This document shows, piece by piece, positions 45,334-57,400 of a DNA stretch of 64,000 nucleotides. A program made the translations under genes and the position numbers. The notes beneath the pieces were generated by a model. It saw only the letters and a list, made by a program, of their open reading frames with translations. It was not told the DNA's origin and searched no databases. How positions within the stretch are numbered: position 1 is the stretch's first letter; every line of letters begins with the position of its first letter. Source of the stretch: Nematostella vectensis (taxonomy: Eukaryota; Cnidaria; Anthozoa; Actiniaria; Edwardsiidae); contig NC_064038.1 of assembly GCF_932526225.1 (NCBI RefSeq), forward strand, positions 11,097,070 through 11,161,069, given 5' to 3'.

Positions 45334-45740
45334 CAGGGGCGTACGCAGGATTTTAACAAGTTGCAGTCAAAGCATTCAAAAGCTGAATGAGGGCGTGGCC
45401 TCTCATCCCGCATCCCCGTGAAGATTTCTTAGCTCCCGCTTTTGGTTTTGAAATTGGCGTCAATGCGTCAGACTTTTGAGAATATTACACGATCCTCTGT
45501 CATCCTCGATCTGAAATAGGACTTCATTCGTCGCATGGCACTGAACGACATAAAAATATGTTTGGAAATCATCTGTAGAATACCATGATTAAGAATATTT
45601 ATCCTTATCATGTATATAAAACTACGTACATAAAAATGAATGAGTAAACTTTTGATATTTTACCCTCGTTATGAAAATAAGGTCGCCAAATCTTTTTTGC
45701 AGTCCAGTAACTGCAGGCCTATAGGCTACGTACGCCCCTG
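45334..45740. mobile_element. 407-bp non-autonomous DNA transposon
   Basis: Ends CAGGGGCGTACGCAGGATTT and GGCTACGTACGCCCCTG form an imperfect terminal inverted repeat. Both flanks read TTAAC (45329-45333 and 45741-45745), a perfect 5-bp direct repeat. The CAGGGGCGTACG...ACGCCCCTG ends recall hAT-like MITEs, which however normally make 8-bp duplications, so the superfamily is open. Confidence 0.8.
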
Positions 45741-46063
45741 TTAACATCAGATATTACTAATATGATCATTCACTCGGTTGATTGCCATATAGGTTTAATA
45801 ATATTCTCAAACGAAGGTAAGTCTCACATCTAGGTTTCCACATCACGACGGAAACAGACTTGAAGATTTTGTGTGGATTTCTGTTCTTCGCCACACCACT
45901 CAAAGGTAACAGGACATGACGTTACTCGGGCCTTTGATAACACGATAGAACTCGTAGGGATTTTTTACCTCTTTCGGCCCCCCATCCGTAACTTTTGAAC
46001 CATTGGAGCTATTATGACCAAATATTCAAAGAATCATTATTTGACAAAGTGGAACAAAATTAT

Positions 46064-46091
46064 ATATTGTGTTGTCATAACAACACAATAT
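46064..46091. repeat. Perfect 12-bp-arm hairpin
   Basis: ATATTGTGTTGT, loop CATA, ACAACACAATAT. It lies just before a tandem duplication. Not followed by a T-run; function unknown. Confidence 0.85.
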
Positions 46092-46095
46092 GACG

Positions 46096-46367
46096 TTATT
46101 ATGACGTCATTTAAGGACATATGGTTATAAATAGCCCACCTTTCAAAACCTTTGCATAGAACATCCAAAATCCAAATAAGTTATCATAATCAGTTTGTAT
46201 TCAAAAAGCGACCGATATTCTTCAAAAAACTTTATTATGACGTCATTTAAGGACATATGGTTATAAATAGCCTACCTTTCAAAACCTTTGCATAGAACAT
46301 CCAAAATCCAATAAGTTATCATAATCAGTTTGTATTCAAAAAGCGACCGATATTCTTCAAAAAATGT
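46096..46367 (+). repeat. 136-bp tandem duplication
   Basis: Two nearly identical copies starting TTATTATGACGTCATTTAAG and ending near ATTCTTCAAAAAA. Each contains the palindrome TGACGTCA, a perfect CRE-like octamer. A third TGACGTCA-like site follows at about 46372. Differences between copies are a few single bases, so the duplication is recent. Confidence 0.9.
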
Positions 46368-48799
46368 CTTTGTGACGTCAAGTGAGCACAAACGAGCAAT
46401 ATTTTTGTTTTTGTGAGATGTGTATGACAACAATATATGACACTTGTGACGTCATTGATTGGCATGGTACCTTTAATATAGCATAAGTTTGCAACTGGAC
46501 TCTTAATTAAAGTAATAGTTTAAATATCTTTCCCAAAAATTTTTTTTCCTACTTTTTATTTAAAATAGAGGGATATAAAAGGATTTTGCCAAATTTAGAT
46601 GTTAGTTTAAAAAAAGAAAACAGCGAATTCTAGCTAATTATGTGGCATCAGCATCCGCCATCTTGGATCCGCCATCTTGGATTTAATGAAATTTATTTAT
46701 TTTATTCAATAAAAACTGGGTGGCAAAATCTGATGCTTTTTGACAATATTTAATCTTCGTTTCAAGTTGTATTTATGATTTCAGGTGGATATGAATGTTT
46801 TTTAGTTATTTCTACAAGCATTATTTCGAGAAGGTCAAAAGTTGACAAAAAAAAAAAAAACACCACCCCTCCCTCCTAAAATGGAAATGTAAATTTTTAT
46901 TGTGTTTTTTCAAAACTTGGTATAATTTTTTTATATGAAATGGATTTACGTTGAGCACGTCGTATTAATAGTTGATCTTAACGACTTAAAGCGTTTTGCC
47001 TAATTTTTATTAAACCTATGTCTCAAAACTTGGCTACTATGGTTACCAGGGTACACATATCAAAATTTTGTCAACACCAAACTGAACCCAGATAAGTTCT
47101 AGGAAAATTCATCAATTTTAATGCTCTAGCCCTACTAGTTCAAAAATTATTACAGATCAAAGGTGCTGGGGCCTCAAAAGCACCCCCCCCCCCCCCCCGG
47201 TCCCGGTGTTAATGAGCCTGTCGGTTCAAAATACTCATTGACAAGGCCTGGGCTACCTGTGGCGTATCATGCTACGACAGCACATGTATGACTCAATATG
47301 TCTCACATGACATACGTCACTATACACGTTCTTAATTCTCATTGGTCGATAGCCACCTATATAACGCTTTCGGTCGGTTTGTGCAACCAAATCATTGCGT
47401 TGCGAGGCGGCCGTTTGCTAAAAATTTAGCGAAACGTTGTTCACAGTGGCGAAAAAGGTTGTCGTAAATTTGCTATTAATACTGGTAATACGAGCTCACC
47501 AAAATTAAGTCCTTTGATTGAATCTTCCCCCCCCCTCCAAAAAAAATAAAAAATCCGTAAAGTCTAATGCACAATAATAAAAAATGCACCAAGATTGACC
47601 GACAAAATGATTCAATCCCTTAAGTTTCTGAGGGATTGGGAAAATAAATTAAAACAAGTAAAACAAAATAGAGAAAGGTCTTTTTTCCGTTTTTTTTAAC
47701 TTTTTTTTAACCCCATAATTAAAATTGTTTAAAAAATTTCAACACTTTGTCTAACGCTTTTTGGGAGGACCGCTATCGACTTCTAGGGGTGGAAAAACAC
47801 TGGCAAAACTACACTTTAAATGGTGAGGAGGAATCCATACCAAGAGCCCGGGAGAGATCGGAGACGTTTATTTAAGCAAGAATGTTTGGGGCTAAAAGGA
47901 AGTAAGGACAATCTAGCCGCTATGGCTAACTTCACATTTCAAAGATCAAGGATCAGTATCAGGTCTGGGGGAAGGGTTTATGGGATTTCAGCCCCCAATC
48001 TTGGTAATCGGTTTATGTACATGAAATCTCATCCCGCCAAAACTATCTCTAATTGTTATTATCTTTTGTTTCTATAAAATGTGCACAGAATTATAAACTC
48101 CTTCTTTTGAGATGCTTACCCAAAAAACACCCTTATCCTTGCATATTTAATCGATGCAACTGCCTCTGAAATACGACTTTGAAGGATTAAAAGAAAGCTA
48201 AATCGCACCCTGACCCACAATCGTTCTCCTGCCTACAGCCCTTAGATGTGGCTGTTTAATTGAAATAACGATTAATTATAATCCCCGGACCTCCTGCAAA
48301 CCCTTTACAACTTCTTTCAAACTTTTATAAAAGGTTGTGGATTGATGACAAAAAAAAAAATAATAAAAAATCCGGGTATGAAGAAGCAGATGATGAAAAA
48401 GCAAACAAAGGTTTTGACTTTTAAGATTTTAATCTTAAAAAAAAATTAAAATCGACAAAAACAAAACAATTATTTGTTTTTCATATTCTTTCCGATAAGA
48501 GGAACATCATTCTCTTGATGGGCAAAGAGCAAAGGATAGTCATCACTTCTCAAAACTCTTTGAAATTCAATCAATCTATCCTCATACCTTTTCTCTTCTC
48601 GGCACATTTTTATCTGCTGTAGCTCAAAGAAAATATTTGGAATTTTTTTGAACCTCTAAACTTTACGTTTAAATAATTCCCCTTTCCTTATCCCAACATA
48701 TCCCATGCCAAGACCTCCCTGTTTACGCCCATAAACGCAAAGGTCTTATTTTGTCTGATCAATTACTCTATGAGTAGCTAGAATCCTTCCTCTCAACGA
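46368..48799. other. No gene recognised
   Basis: AT-rich with poly-A (about 46847-46861), poly-C (47189-47202) and poly-T stretches. The 85-codon frame at 47820-48077 (+) has no recognisable domain. Confidence 0.45.
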
Positions 48800-49000
48800 A
48801 TTTTTACTTTAACGGAAAAATCACGAAAAATATTTCAAAATATAGAAAGCAGTGTGTCTATTCGAAGTTTCTTTGAGGATGTGACTGCTAATTTAGAGCG
48901 GATGGCCTGTTAAATATTTCGGATTCGAATAGATTCTTTTGTCTTTTAACGGTTGAGGTTTCCGTCGGACCTCCGGAAGTAAACTGGTGACCATGCGGCT
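48800..49000. mobile_element. TTAA-type MITE, left-truncated copy
   Basis: Same family and orientation as 25679-25924. The interior GAAAGCAGTGTGTCTATTCG and the right end AGTAAACTGGTGACCATGCGGCT are present, followed by TTAA at 49001-49004. The left terminal repeat is missing. Confidence 0.85.
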
Positions 49001-49449
49001 TTAACTGGCTCATTACATGATCTATACCTAGTAAAAAACAATTTAGACTGGGGAAAAAGAGAAGACAAAACTCAATAATAGTTGACTTTAAAAAAAAAAA
49101 AACACAAGATAGAGGTTATTATAGACTGCAAGAAAACCCAGGAAAGTTGGTGGTTTATTGCAAAAATTTGAAAAGCTTATTAGATCAATACTGTACACAA
49201 TCAAAATTAACATCTAGACAGGGCGGGGCTGCTCCATGCACTGACTCAATTGTAAATTATTCATAGGTATTTTAGTGAAATAAATAGGACTTGCAAGAAC
49301 AATTGAAAAGGTGTCAATCATGTAATAAGTCAATTTTCTTTTTAATAGTGGGTGACCCAAATTTTTGTCTATACCAAGATTTAGTAACGACTAAAGATGT
49401 ATGTATGTTAGCTGATTATTCTCACAGGGACCCAAGCGCGAGATTGCCC
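49001..49449. other. No gene recognised
   Basis: AT-rich sequence with a poly-A run near 49090. The frame at 49291-49491 has no domain. Confidence 0.4.
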
Positions 49450-49690
49450 CATGACAGGTTTTCCAATAGGGTTTTGGATTCCGGATCCTAGGGTGTGAAT
49501 TCCGGATTCCATGTGGGTTTTTTTTCCCGTGGATGCCGGATTCCATTTTTGTTTCCAGGATTCTTGTATTCCGGATTCCACCTCAAGTCTTGGATTCCGA
49601 ATCCTACTGTGTGGATTCCGGATTCCAGTAGCATGGATTCCGGATTTCAAGTCTTATTTTTTTCATGAATTCCGGATTCCGGATTACCTG
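49450..49690 (+). repeat. GGATTCCGGATTCC-type degenerate repeat
   Basis: Dense irregular copies of GGATTCCGGATTCC and TGGATTCCGGATTCC over about 240 bp. Frames on both strands are repeat products. Confidence 0.85.
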
Positions 49691-50242
49691 TCAAGGGGCA
49701 AGACAATTTATCTAACTCAAGCGTATCGAGCTTAGCCAGGCAGTTGTCCTTTTACCGCTTGTTTCTTCCGTTTTAGTTAGAATTGGAAAATCACTTGTTG
49801 TGTTTAGTAGCTTTTTTGAATAAGAATGTGCAATATACAAAAAAGGTGCTCAATGGAGTCATGCGTCGCGCTTTGTTGTAGTGAGAATCACATCTTTATG
49901 GGCGTGACGCCAACTGTGACGCCATGACATACAAAAAGTGTTTGGGCAATTCCATTATATCTCCATAAGGCGAACATTAATTTTTAACATTATATGAAAT
50001 ATAAATTTTACATGACCCCACGCTCAATTTGCGTTTTGGCTCAAAATATAAGAGGTGAAAAGTAATACGAATTTTTTTTGATGTTTGAATGTTTGATTCT
50101 CGGGTGGTGGTGGTGGTGGGGGGGGGGGGGGGGGGGGGCGGCGGTATGCATGATTTTATGGAAAAGCAAACATTGTCAATGTTTTTCTAGCATTGTTATA
50201 GGAATTCAATCCAGAATCTGTTTATATTTCTCTTTTTGACAG

Positions 50243-50497
50243 ATGACCCGCTGTACGCTTCTAATTTGCCTCATCTTTGGTGTCCTTGTCTTCTCCCACA
50301 TGGAAATAGCTAGTGCTCAGGCACATGGGCTCCGCTGGGGTCGTGTATTTAACGCGCATGCGCAGGTTCTCCCTACGTCAGGCCGCGGAGTAGAGCCCAG
50401 TCATACTCATACCCATGAGACTACAGAAGGAACGAGCCTGGACGCGCTGACTCCAACAAATGTCATAACTGAAAAAAAATTATCACTCTGCACATAA
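50243..50497 (+). CDS. Short secreted precursor, candidate RWamide neuropeptide
   Basis: 84 codons starting right after a TTTTTGACAG acceptor, which suggests an upstream 5' untranslated exon. An AATAAA lies 15 bases after the stop (50513-50518), supporting a real terminal exon. Residues 1-25 form a strong signal peptide (RCTLLICLIFGVLVF core, cleavage expected in IASA/QAHG). Directly after cleavage comes QAHGLRWGR: an N-terminal Gln able to become pyroglutamate, a Gly amide donor and an Arg cleavage site, predicting pyroGlu-AHGLRW-amide. This resembles the sea anemone Antho-RWamides (pyroGlu-GLRW-amide type). Only one peptide copy is present, while many cnidarian precursors have several, and the rest (HTHTHETTEG) is unremarkable. 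Precursor status is inference. Confidence 0.5.
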   Translation: MTRCTLLICLIFGVLVFSHMEIASAQAHGLRWGRVFNAHAQVLPTSGRGVEPSHTHTHETTEGTSLDALTPTNVITEKKLSLCT

Positions 50498-50518
50498 AGA
50501 AGCGAGTTTGCAAATAAA

Positions 50519-51258
50519 CCCCTGCCACCCTTCCTAAATTCCTTCATTACTCAAAACCGTTACTCCTTGACATGCGGTGAAATTATACACTGATAGGGTC
50601 ACCTGAAACCCGTGCCTTCTCCCCCTCGCAGCTTTTTTAAATAAAATTAAAGGGAAATAGAGAGACGTTCACCTCCCCCAGCTTTCTTCATGTCTCTGAG
50701 TGGGGATTCGCGTTAGGCGCAGCGGCATAGGCACGATTTTTAACAGGAGGGGGCCCAAAAAAGACTTTCAAGGCATTTTCTCCAGTATTTTAGATAATTT
50801 CTCGTACATTTCCGTTTTAGCTGTTAAAAGGGGGTGGGGGGCACCCCCTGAGGCGATAGACAGATATAGCTCAACCCCTTTCGAATTTATGGTACACAAC
50901 ACGTAGCAAATGTCTCAGCGAAAAAAAGCAATCACTACCCTGGGTACCAGAGCTTCCAAACTTCTCTCGCCCAGTGACGCTCAGCCAAAATGTCGCGTCG
51001 ACCCAGGGTGAGCGGATCACGCGAAGAGATCGACGAAAACAAATAATGGTGCCTTACTCCCCTCCCACTTTTCTTTTCACCTCCCAAAGGTTTCTGTATT
51101 TGTGTAAGAAAGTTATCTGCTTACAAGTTGCTCTCTGTGTCACAGACGCCCTCCCAAAAGAGGTTGCTAAGCACAGGGAGCAGGGGAATATGCTTATAGT
51201 TATTGCACTTGTCCTTATTTTTAAGTTGCCCAAAAATTAAAATTTTTGGGCAACTTAA
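50519..51258. other. No gene recognised
   Basis: Intergenic. Contains an inverted repeat at its right end (AATTTTTGGGCAACTT with AAGTTGCCCAAAAATT, about 51221-51257) directly beside the MITE. Short frames only. Confidence 0.4.
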
Positions 51259-51504
51259 AGCCGCATTGTCACCAGTTTACTTCCGGAGATCCGACGGAAA
51301 CCTCAGCCGTTAAAAGACAAAAGAATCTATTAGAATCCGAGATATTTAACAGGCCATCCGTTCTAAATTACCAATCACACACTCAAAGAAACTTCCAATA
51401 GACACAATGCTTCCAATATTTTGAAATATTTTTCGCGTTTTCAGTTAAAAATCATGGGATATTGTTAGGTAATCGACCGGAAGTAAACTGGTGAGAATGC
51501 GGCT
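51259..51504. mobile_element. TTAA-type MITE (246 bp), inverted copy
   Basis: Same length as the 25.7-kb copy but in opposite orientation. Ends AGCCGCATTGTCACCAGTTT and AAACTGGTGAGAATGCGGCT, with TTAA at 51255-51258 and 51505-51508. Confidence 0.9.
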
Positions 51505-52231
51505 TTAATTCTTCTTAGTGCAATCAGACATAAGTGAAACATACAAATAATAGACTAGTACATTTCTAGGGATTTTATTGCTTATCTTGTGTTACATTCT
51601 TAAATACATCTTAACTTTATAAGCTCTGAATTACGTCAGTCAATAAGGAAAATCATAGACAGTATCCTGAATATGGCATGTCTTTAGTCTTGGTTCCATA
51701 GTACCTAGTTGTGTTCTTCCCTTAATAACTCATGGTCATTTTTGCACCCAGAACTTCACGGCTGGTGACCAAGGTGACAGACATGCTGCTTTGGCATGCA
51801 GAAAAAGAAAATTGCAAGAAATGTGGTATTTCGTCCTTCTGATGCAAGTCAATCCAGGCGTGTTTCCATAGTCATAAGTATTATATGGAAAAGACCACGA
51901 AGGACTGTTGTTCACTGAATTATCATTTATTAACACAACATTTTGCCAACTCTGTTGGATAATGCAGCGCTATTTGCAGGAGGCTGTTGAAGAAGTCTGT
52001 TGATTCAACTTGTGTAAGTCATGGTTTTGTAGGCAATGAAACCCTATGCAGAAGAAATATTCACTTCAATAGTGAACTAAATCTGTTTGATTGAAAACAT
52101 ATTAAAACAATTGATAGTTCTCAATAAAGTTGTTAACAAAATTAAAAAAAAGGCAAAACTAAAGTGTTTGTCCCAAGTTGGACTGAATAACATTAATTAC
52201 ATTTTTTTTATTAGTGTTGTATTAAATGCAG

Positions 52232-53970
52232 TTACGAAGGCTTAAGTTTAAGTGAGGGGTACCATAAAGGCAATGCGCCAGCAATTGATGAGGTCAAGCC
52301 TAGAACACCAGCCACACCTGCATTAAGTTCTATAAGACCCATGACATTGAAGGGAAGCAGAGCATCAGCCAAATTCTTCACTGTGTCAAGAACAACATCT
52401 GGTCTTTGCATCACACGCTCCAAAGAAGTTGTCTTACAACTGCCTCCCTCATCTTTCTTCGCAGGAGGAAAAATCAGTGTCTTCAGATCATGAAGATTTC
52501 TTAGGATTCCAAAGCAAAGAACCAAAGCCCAAAACCTTGCCTGAAAGCGGGACCATGCCTTAGGGTCACTCTTGAACAAACCAAGTCTTGCTGCCCAGGT
52601 CACATGGTCAATTAGGTAGTAGAGGATGTACGTCATACGGCGACACATAATAAGAGTTCTCAACACACTGTCATGGCGAATCTCTCTAGCTTGAATCAGG
52701 CCGAGGAGCATATCAATACTCTTGCCAAGTCTGAAAACTGTTAAAAACAATGATGTGCAATTAAACAACAAATTAAACTGAATTGCTGGGTTGTGGGTTG
52801 CAGGGCTCAATGATTTTTTAACTGATCAGTGTTAGACCTGGGTAGGGTCTGTATTCTCAATAGAACCACCCCTTTAAAGCAAAATTATCCTTCTCCTTAG
52901 GGCAGGTAACTAAAAGCTTGTGAGACTTTTGGCATAATTTTCTTCCTTATAACTGAACTATCATAAAAAAAACTCCTGGATTTGCCCTGTCTATGTTTTC
53001 ATATTTTTCATTTTCATTTCCTAGACTACTATTCCTCTCAACACAAGGAGTAAAGAGAAAAAAAAATAATGTTTTATCGACAGAAAACAACAAGTTACCT
53101 ACATTATTAGGGTAATTGTGTTAGTTAGAGCTAAGTTTAACAGATAACTGGTATTTTAAGTCTCATGAGATTTGACATAAGAGAAATTTAAATTAATATT
53201 AACCTACACCTTCAATTTATTTTAAGTGTCAAATGATTAAATGTAGCATTCTTTTATAAATTTGACCAACAAAAGCAAAGGGTTTACATAGAAACTGTTG
53301 CTTACGTTTGCGTGATGTGCTTGCATGCTTATCCAAGACATTAGCCCTATCCGCCCAGTCTTTCATTGATAAATACTCTTGCAGGATATACCCAACTAAC
53401 CGGGAACCGTACTGAATAGACCTGACAATAAAAAAAAATATACAAAGTATTATTCAAATTGATTTGGTAATTTGGTTGACAGGCATCTTGGGAAGGTGGG
53501 AAAAAAAGTAATAAGATCAAAACACTAAAAACAACTAAATTCATGGAAACAAAAATATCCACCACTTAAAAGATCCATGAATAACACCTCGAAATAAAAA
53601 GTTCTTGCATAAAAACATCCTGCACCCCCCTCCCCCCAACCCATGTGAAGTGGGTGATAGCCCCCCCCCCCCCCCCTCCACTCACGTAATGTGCATGCTG
53701 GTAGCCATGCTTTTCTAGTCACACGTAAAGAAACATGTCAAAGTAAAATTGAGATTTCGACTATCAAATAATGAAAAAAGGAAACGAATGTTGTGATAAA
53801 GGCAAAGGGGTGATCGAAAAAACTTATGGTGTTAATACTGTATTTCGTGATGTTGTTTCTCTACCACGTCACAAAACAATTCGTTTAAATTCGACTTGTA
53901 TTTACCTGCACAGTTTATCTCTACCAAGAGTTTGCTGGTTGTATTTCACGATAGCGCTGGCAACATCCAT
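52232..53970 (-). CDS. PEX11: Peroxisomal membrane protein PEX11
   Basis: Three exons: 53906-53970, 53306-53421, 52232-52737. Phases fit (AG|G, C|TT), giving 687 nt (228 aa). It starts MDVASAIVKYNQQTLGRDKL and continues CRSIQYGSRLVGYIL, LFRLGKSIDMLLGLIQAREI, then IMCRRMTYILYYLIDHVTWA and a C-terminal hydrophobic segment (GLTSSIAGALPLWY). This is the classic PEX11 order: N-terminal amphipathic helix region, then membrane segments. PEX11 elongates and divides peroxisomes. Vertebrate PEX11 alpha and beta are about 247-259 aa, so this is complete though slightly short; an A/B/G assignment needs a tree, but it looks A/B-like. AATAAA lies 20 bases past the stop (52207-52212). It is head-to-head with WDR93. 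Confidence 0.93.
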
Positions 53971-54455
53971 GCTTAGTGAAGCAGTATTTCAAAGAAAACT
54001 ACAAAAACAGAATAACTTCTCAGTTCGTGATCGCGCCTTATGGACTTCGAACCTTCAACTTGTAGAACCGGATCACAGGGGTCTGGGCAAACCGTGAAAA
54101 AATACACAGGGAGACCAAACAATCCATATGAAAGATACAGACACTAAACTTTAGAATTTAAAATAGGAACCAACTTCTGCAAAGATTAAAGGCGAAAAAA
54201 TAAACTTCCACGAGGGGATAAGAGCATTAAAAAATACCGCAATTTTAAAGAAAATCAAGACTAGGGAATTTTATTGTGAATATTTGGGTATCCTGTTTAT
54301 GGACTCTTTTCCTGGGCACTAGTTCTGGTTGTCAAGCAAAGATGGCGGCAAAACAAAAGAAGAGTCCGCGATTCCTTGCCAATTTTGGCCCGATTTAGGA
54401 AAATTCTATTTGTCCTACTGCTTCCATATTCTACATATTGAATTGTCTTTTAATA
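53971..54455. promoter_or_regulatory. Shared PEX11/WDR93 promoter region
   Basis: 485 bp separate the two start codons. No TATA box is evident. The region holds the untranslated starts of both genes, and AAGATGGCGGC (about 54339), a YY1-like ATGGCGGC site, is typical of bidirectional TATA-less promoters. Confidence 0.6.
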
Positions 54456-57400
54456 ATGCCAGCTAGGAAGCAAAAACGAACCTCTCTGTCTTATTCAGAA
54501 GGAAGCGACGACGAAAACATTGACGATGGGTTTGTGACCGACCCTGAAAAGATTTTTGATGTCCTTCCTCAGCCATTTCGCTTGGTTGATAAAACAGTCA
54601 ACCATATATTCGATAAGGCATGGGAGATCATAGAAGACATCGAGAACAACCGCGCATTGCGACGATCCAAGGAATCTTTACCAAATTTTGACTGTGGAAA
54701 GGCTTTACATAACTTTGCCAATCCCTCTTGTATGTTTAGCGTAGATGGGGGGAAGTACTTGTTTCTCGCCTACTGTGATGGACTGGTTGTGATCGAAGCT
54801 TTGATCGGGCAAAGTGTGGCAACCTTTGAGGACCCTGGCTGCAGGAAAGTTACACACATGTCTGCCTGTGTACTTCAAGAGGGATTTTACCTCCTCACAA
54901 CAAGAGACGAAGATGGAGTTGCAAAATTATACTGTTTTATAGGCGAGACAATCCATTTAGCCAGGGTGTTTAATGAAGATGGTGATAAAAATGCGACATC
55001 TGTGGAATTGTCTCCTGACGGTGGATACATTGCCATCGGATGGGAGATTCCAGATGAAGAGAGTTCCTTGGAGGTTTATAAGATTCCACGTGAATCTTGG
55101 TTGAAGGAGGCTGAGGCTGCAGTTGCGGCACCCAAGTCACGGAAGCCTACTGTGGTAGGGGAATCTGCAGAGAGTGGGGGGCAATCAGTAGATAAGCCAT
55201 CACAAGAGGACGAGGACCCTAAAGAGGAGGGAAACCCTGCAGCGGTGGGTATTTGCAGTATTGTATTTAACACGTCTCTGAATGACAGACTGTTGGATAT
55301 TTGGTGTTTACAATCTTTGTAAAGATTTTTGCCAATCATGTGAAAGAAGACTGATGCATCTGTTCAACCACACTTGCATTGAACACAGAAGTCCTCTACT
55401 ACCAGTTGTCTTTATTGTCACAATGGTTACACCATAAAGTGTGATCAGTCAAATGTTAAGGACTCCCATTAACATTTGATAAAAAAAAAAAATGTGTAAT
55501 GCTTTTGCAGAAGACCAATTCAGACCCTACATCATACAAAAAAAATCAGTCATTTTGCAGATGGCAGGGCCACTTTACATGTTTTGCAGAGATATATTAT
55601 TACTCTTATTGACAAAGTATGCTGGTGGCACAACAATGGTAAAATCCAAGTTTCCATATTAGCTTCTAAGGAAATGAGGTCAATAAGATATTGTAGCTTT
55701 TTAAGAGAATATTTCATTACAAAGTTTTGCTTTGTTTCTGTGCTGGCTGTTTGGGGATGTATACAAATTGTTTCAACATCAATTTTTGAATGGAAATTCA
55801 AATTGTTTATCACATTATTATTATTTTTTTATATATTCCAGTCTCCACCAGGCTCTCGCCCAGGCTCAGGCCAAGGAGCAGCTGTGTCGTCCTTTACCAA
55901 GCCCTCAGCAGTGCTACGCATCTTCCCTCCTGCTCAAGTCGGGCCATGTTCTGCCACCAACTATGTTGCAGCACTGAAGGCTGTTGATGCTGACAACAGT
56001 GTCATCGGTACAGGAAGTAACCACATCTTATTACAGCAGTACTTCCAGCACTCTGATATGACTTTCAAGGCCCTCCATGAACAGCAGTTACAACACCTTA
56101 AGGAGGAAAACTCACCTCAGATGAGGTGAGGTGTGATGAGGAAGGATTGGAGACCTGGGGGGACTCTCCAGAAAAGTAGACAGGGTGATTGTCATGTCTT
56201 ATAGGGTATACAATTTTGACCAACTGCCATCCTTTAGGGGGTGTTAAAGGGTTTTTTAAATCTGCCATCTCTTAGGGTATAAAATTCGACCAACTGCTAT
56301 TCCCTTAGCGGGTGTTTAAACACGAACAGGCACTATAAAAGGGACTTGCCTAAGGCAAGGTGTCATTCGTCAGTCGACATCACTGAGTGCAGAGCTCCAT
56401 AGAGAGAGACCAAAATACTATAATAGAGTTTTAGAGTGGCTGATAACACACTTTAGAAGCAAACATAGTCTTATCAACAGCTGTTTCTTGAAACAGAATA
56501 AAACATAGCGAGAAATAGATAGGTTTTGAAGCAATGAATATTTCAAATTCCTTGTTTGCACGCACAAGCACTATAATGACGCCATTTCATAAGAGCACGC
56601 GTAATGTTGTTGAATTTAATTTCTCAATTCAAACGAGCGCGCACTGTGTTTGATTTCTCAAGTACAATTTTTGTTCTTGTTTTTGTAGAGAATGGACTCC
56701 GAACATTTTGTACTTAAAAGTCGGCGTAGTTTGTTATACGGCTTTACTTTTAGCATGTTATCTTTCGGCGGTTTACAGACTTCTGCACTCAGTGAAGTCT
56801 AGTTGTGAATGACGTCGGCTTGCACGAGAGCTTGCAAAAAAGGGGTGGAGCTACCTTTTTATAGCACACATTCATGTTTTTTTTCCCGATTTTGCTTGTG
56901 CATTTCTTAAGCTAAACGGTCACCCGAAATGTATAACAATAAACCACAAGTCAACTGATTGGCTATTCTAGCTTTATTGTCTGTAGCAGAACAAGGCGTC
57001 TACCTGCCAATTAAAATAGAAGAGAAATTTGCTATGGCTATGTCTCAAGGACTGCAATAAAATTCAGGAAAACTGAAAATGTATTTGTTTTATAGTGCTA
57101 TCTTTTAGGGTTAAAAATTCCCTCGACCATACCCAAAGTGCCTTCCCTTAGGGTTAAAATTAATTTTTGCCGACATTCACCCTGCCTGTTTTTGTCAGAG
57201 CCCCCCCTCCGCGATTGGAATAATACTATAAGGCACCTATTATAGGCTACAAAGCCAATTTGTTGTATATATTTTTTTAAAGGAAGCCTACAACCCATTT
57301 CCTCAAGCCAGGCAAGCTGATTCCAGCAGGCTTAGATAGTACACCAAGTGAGTATTACACAGTACTGTATGTAACATATGCACAGGTTTAAAATGGAGTA

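Noticed and set aside
50700..51240. Two + strand frames of 68 and 88 codons
   Set aside because: No domain, no signal peptide, no splice or poly(A) support.
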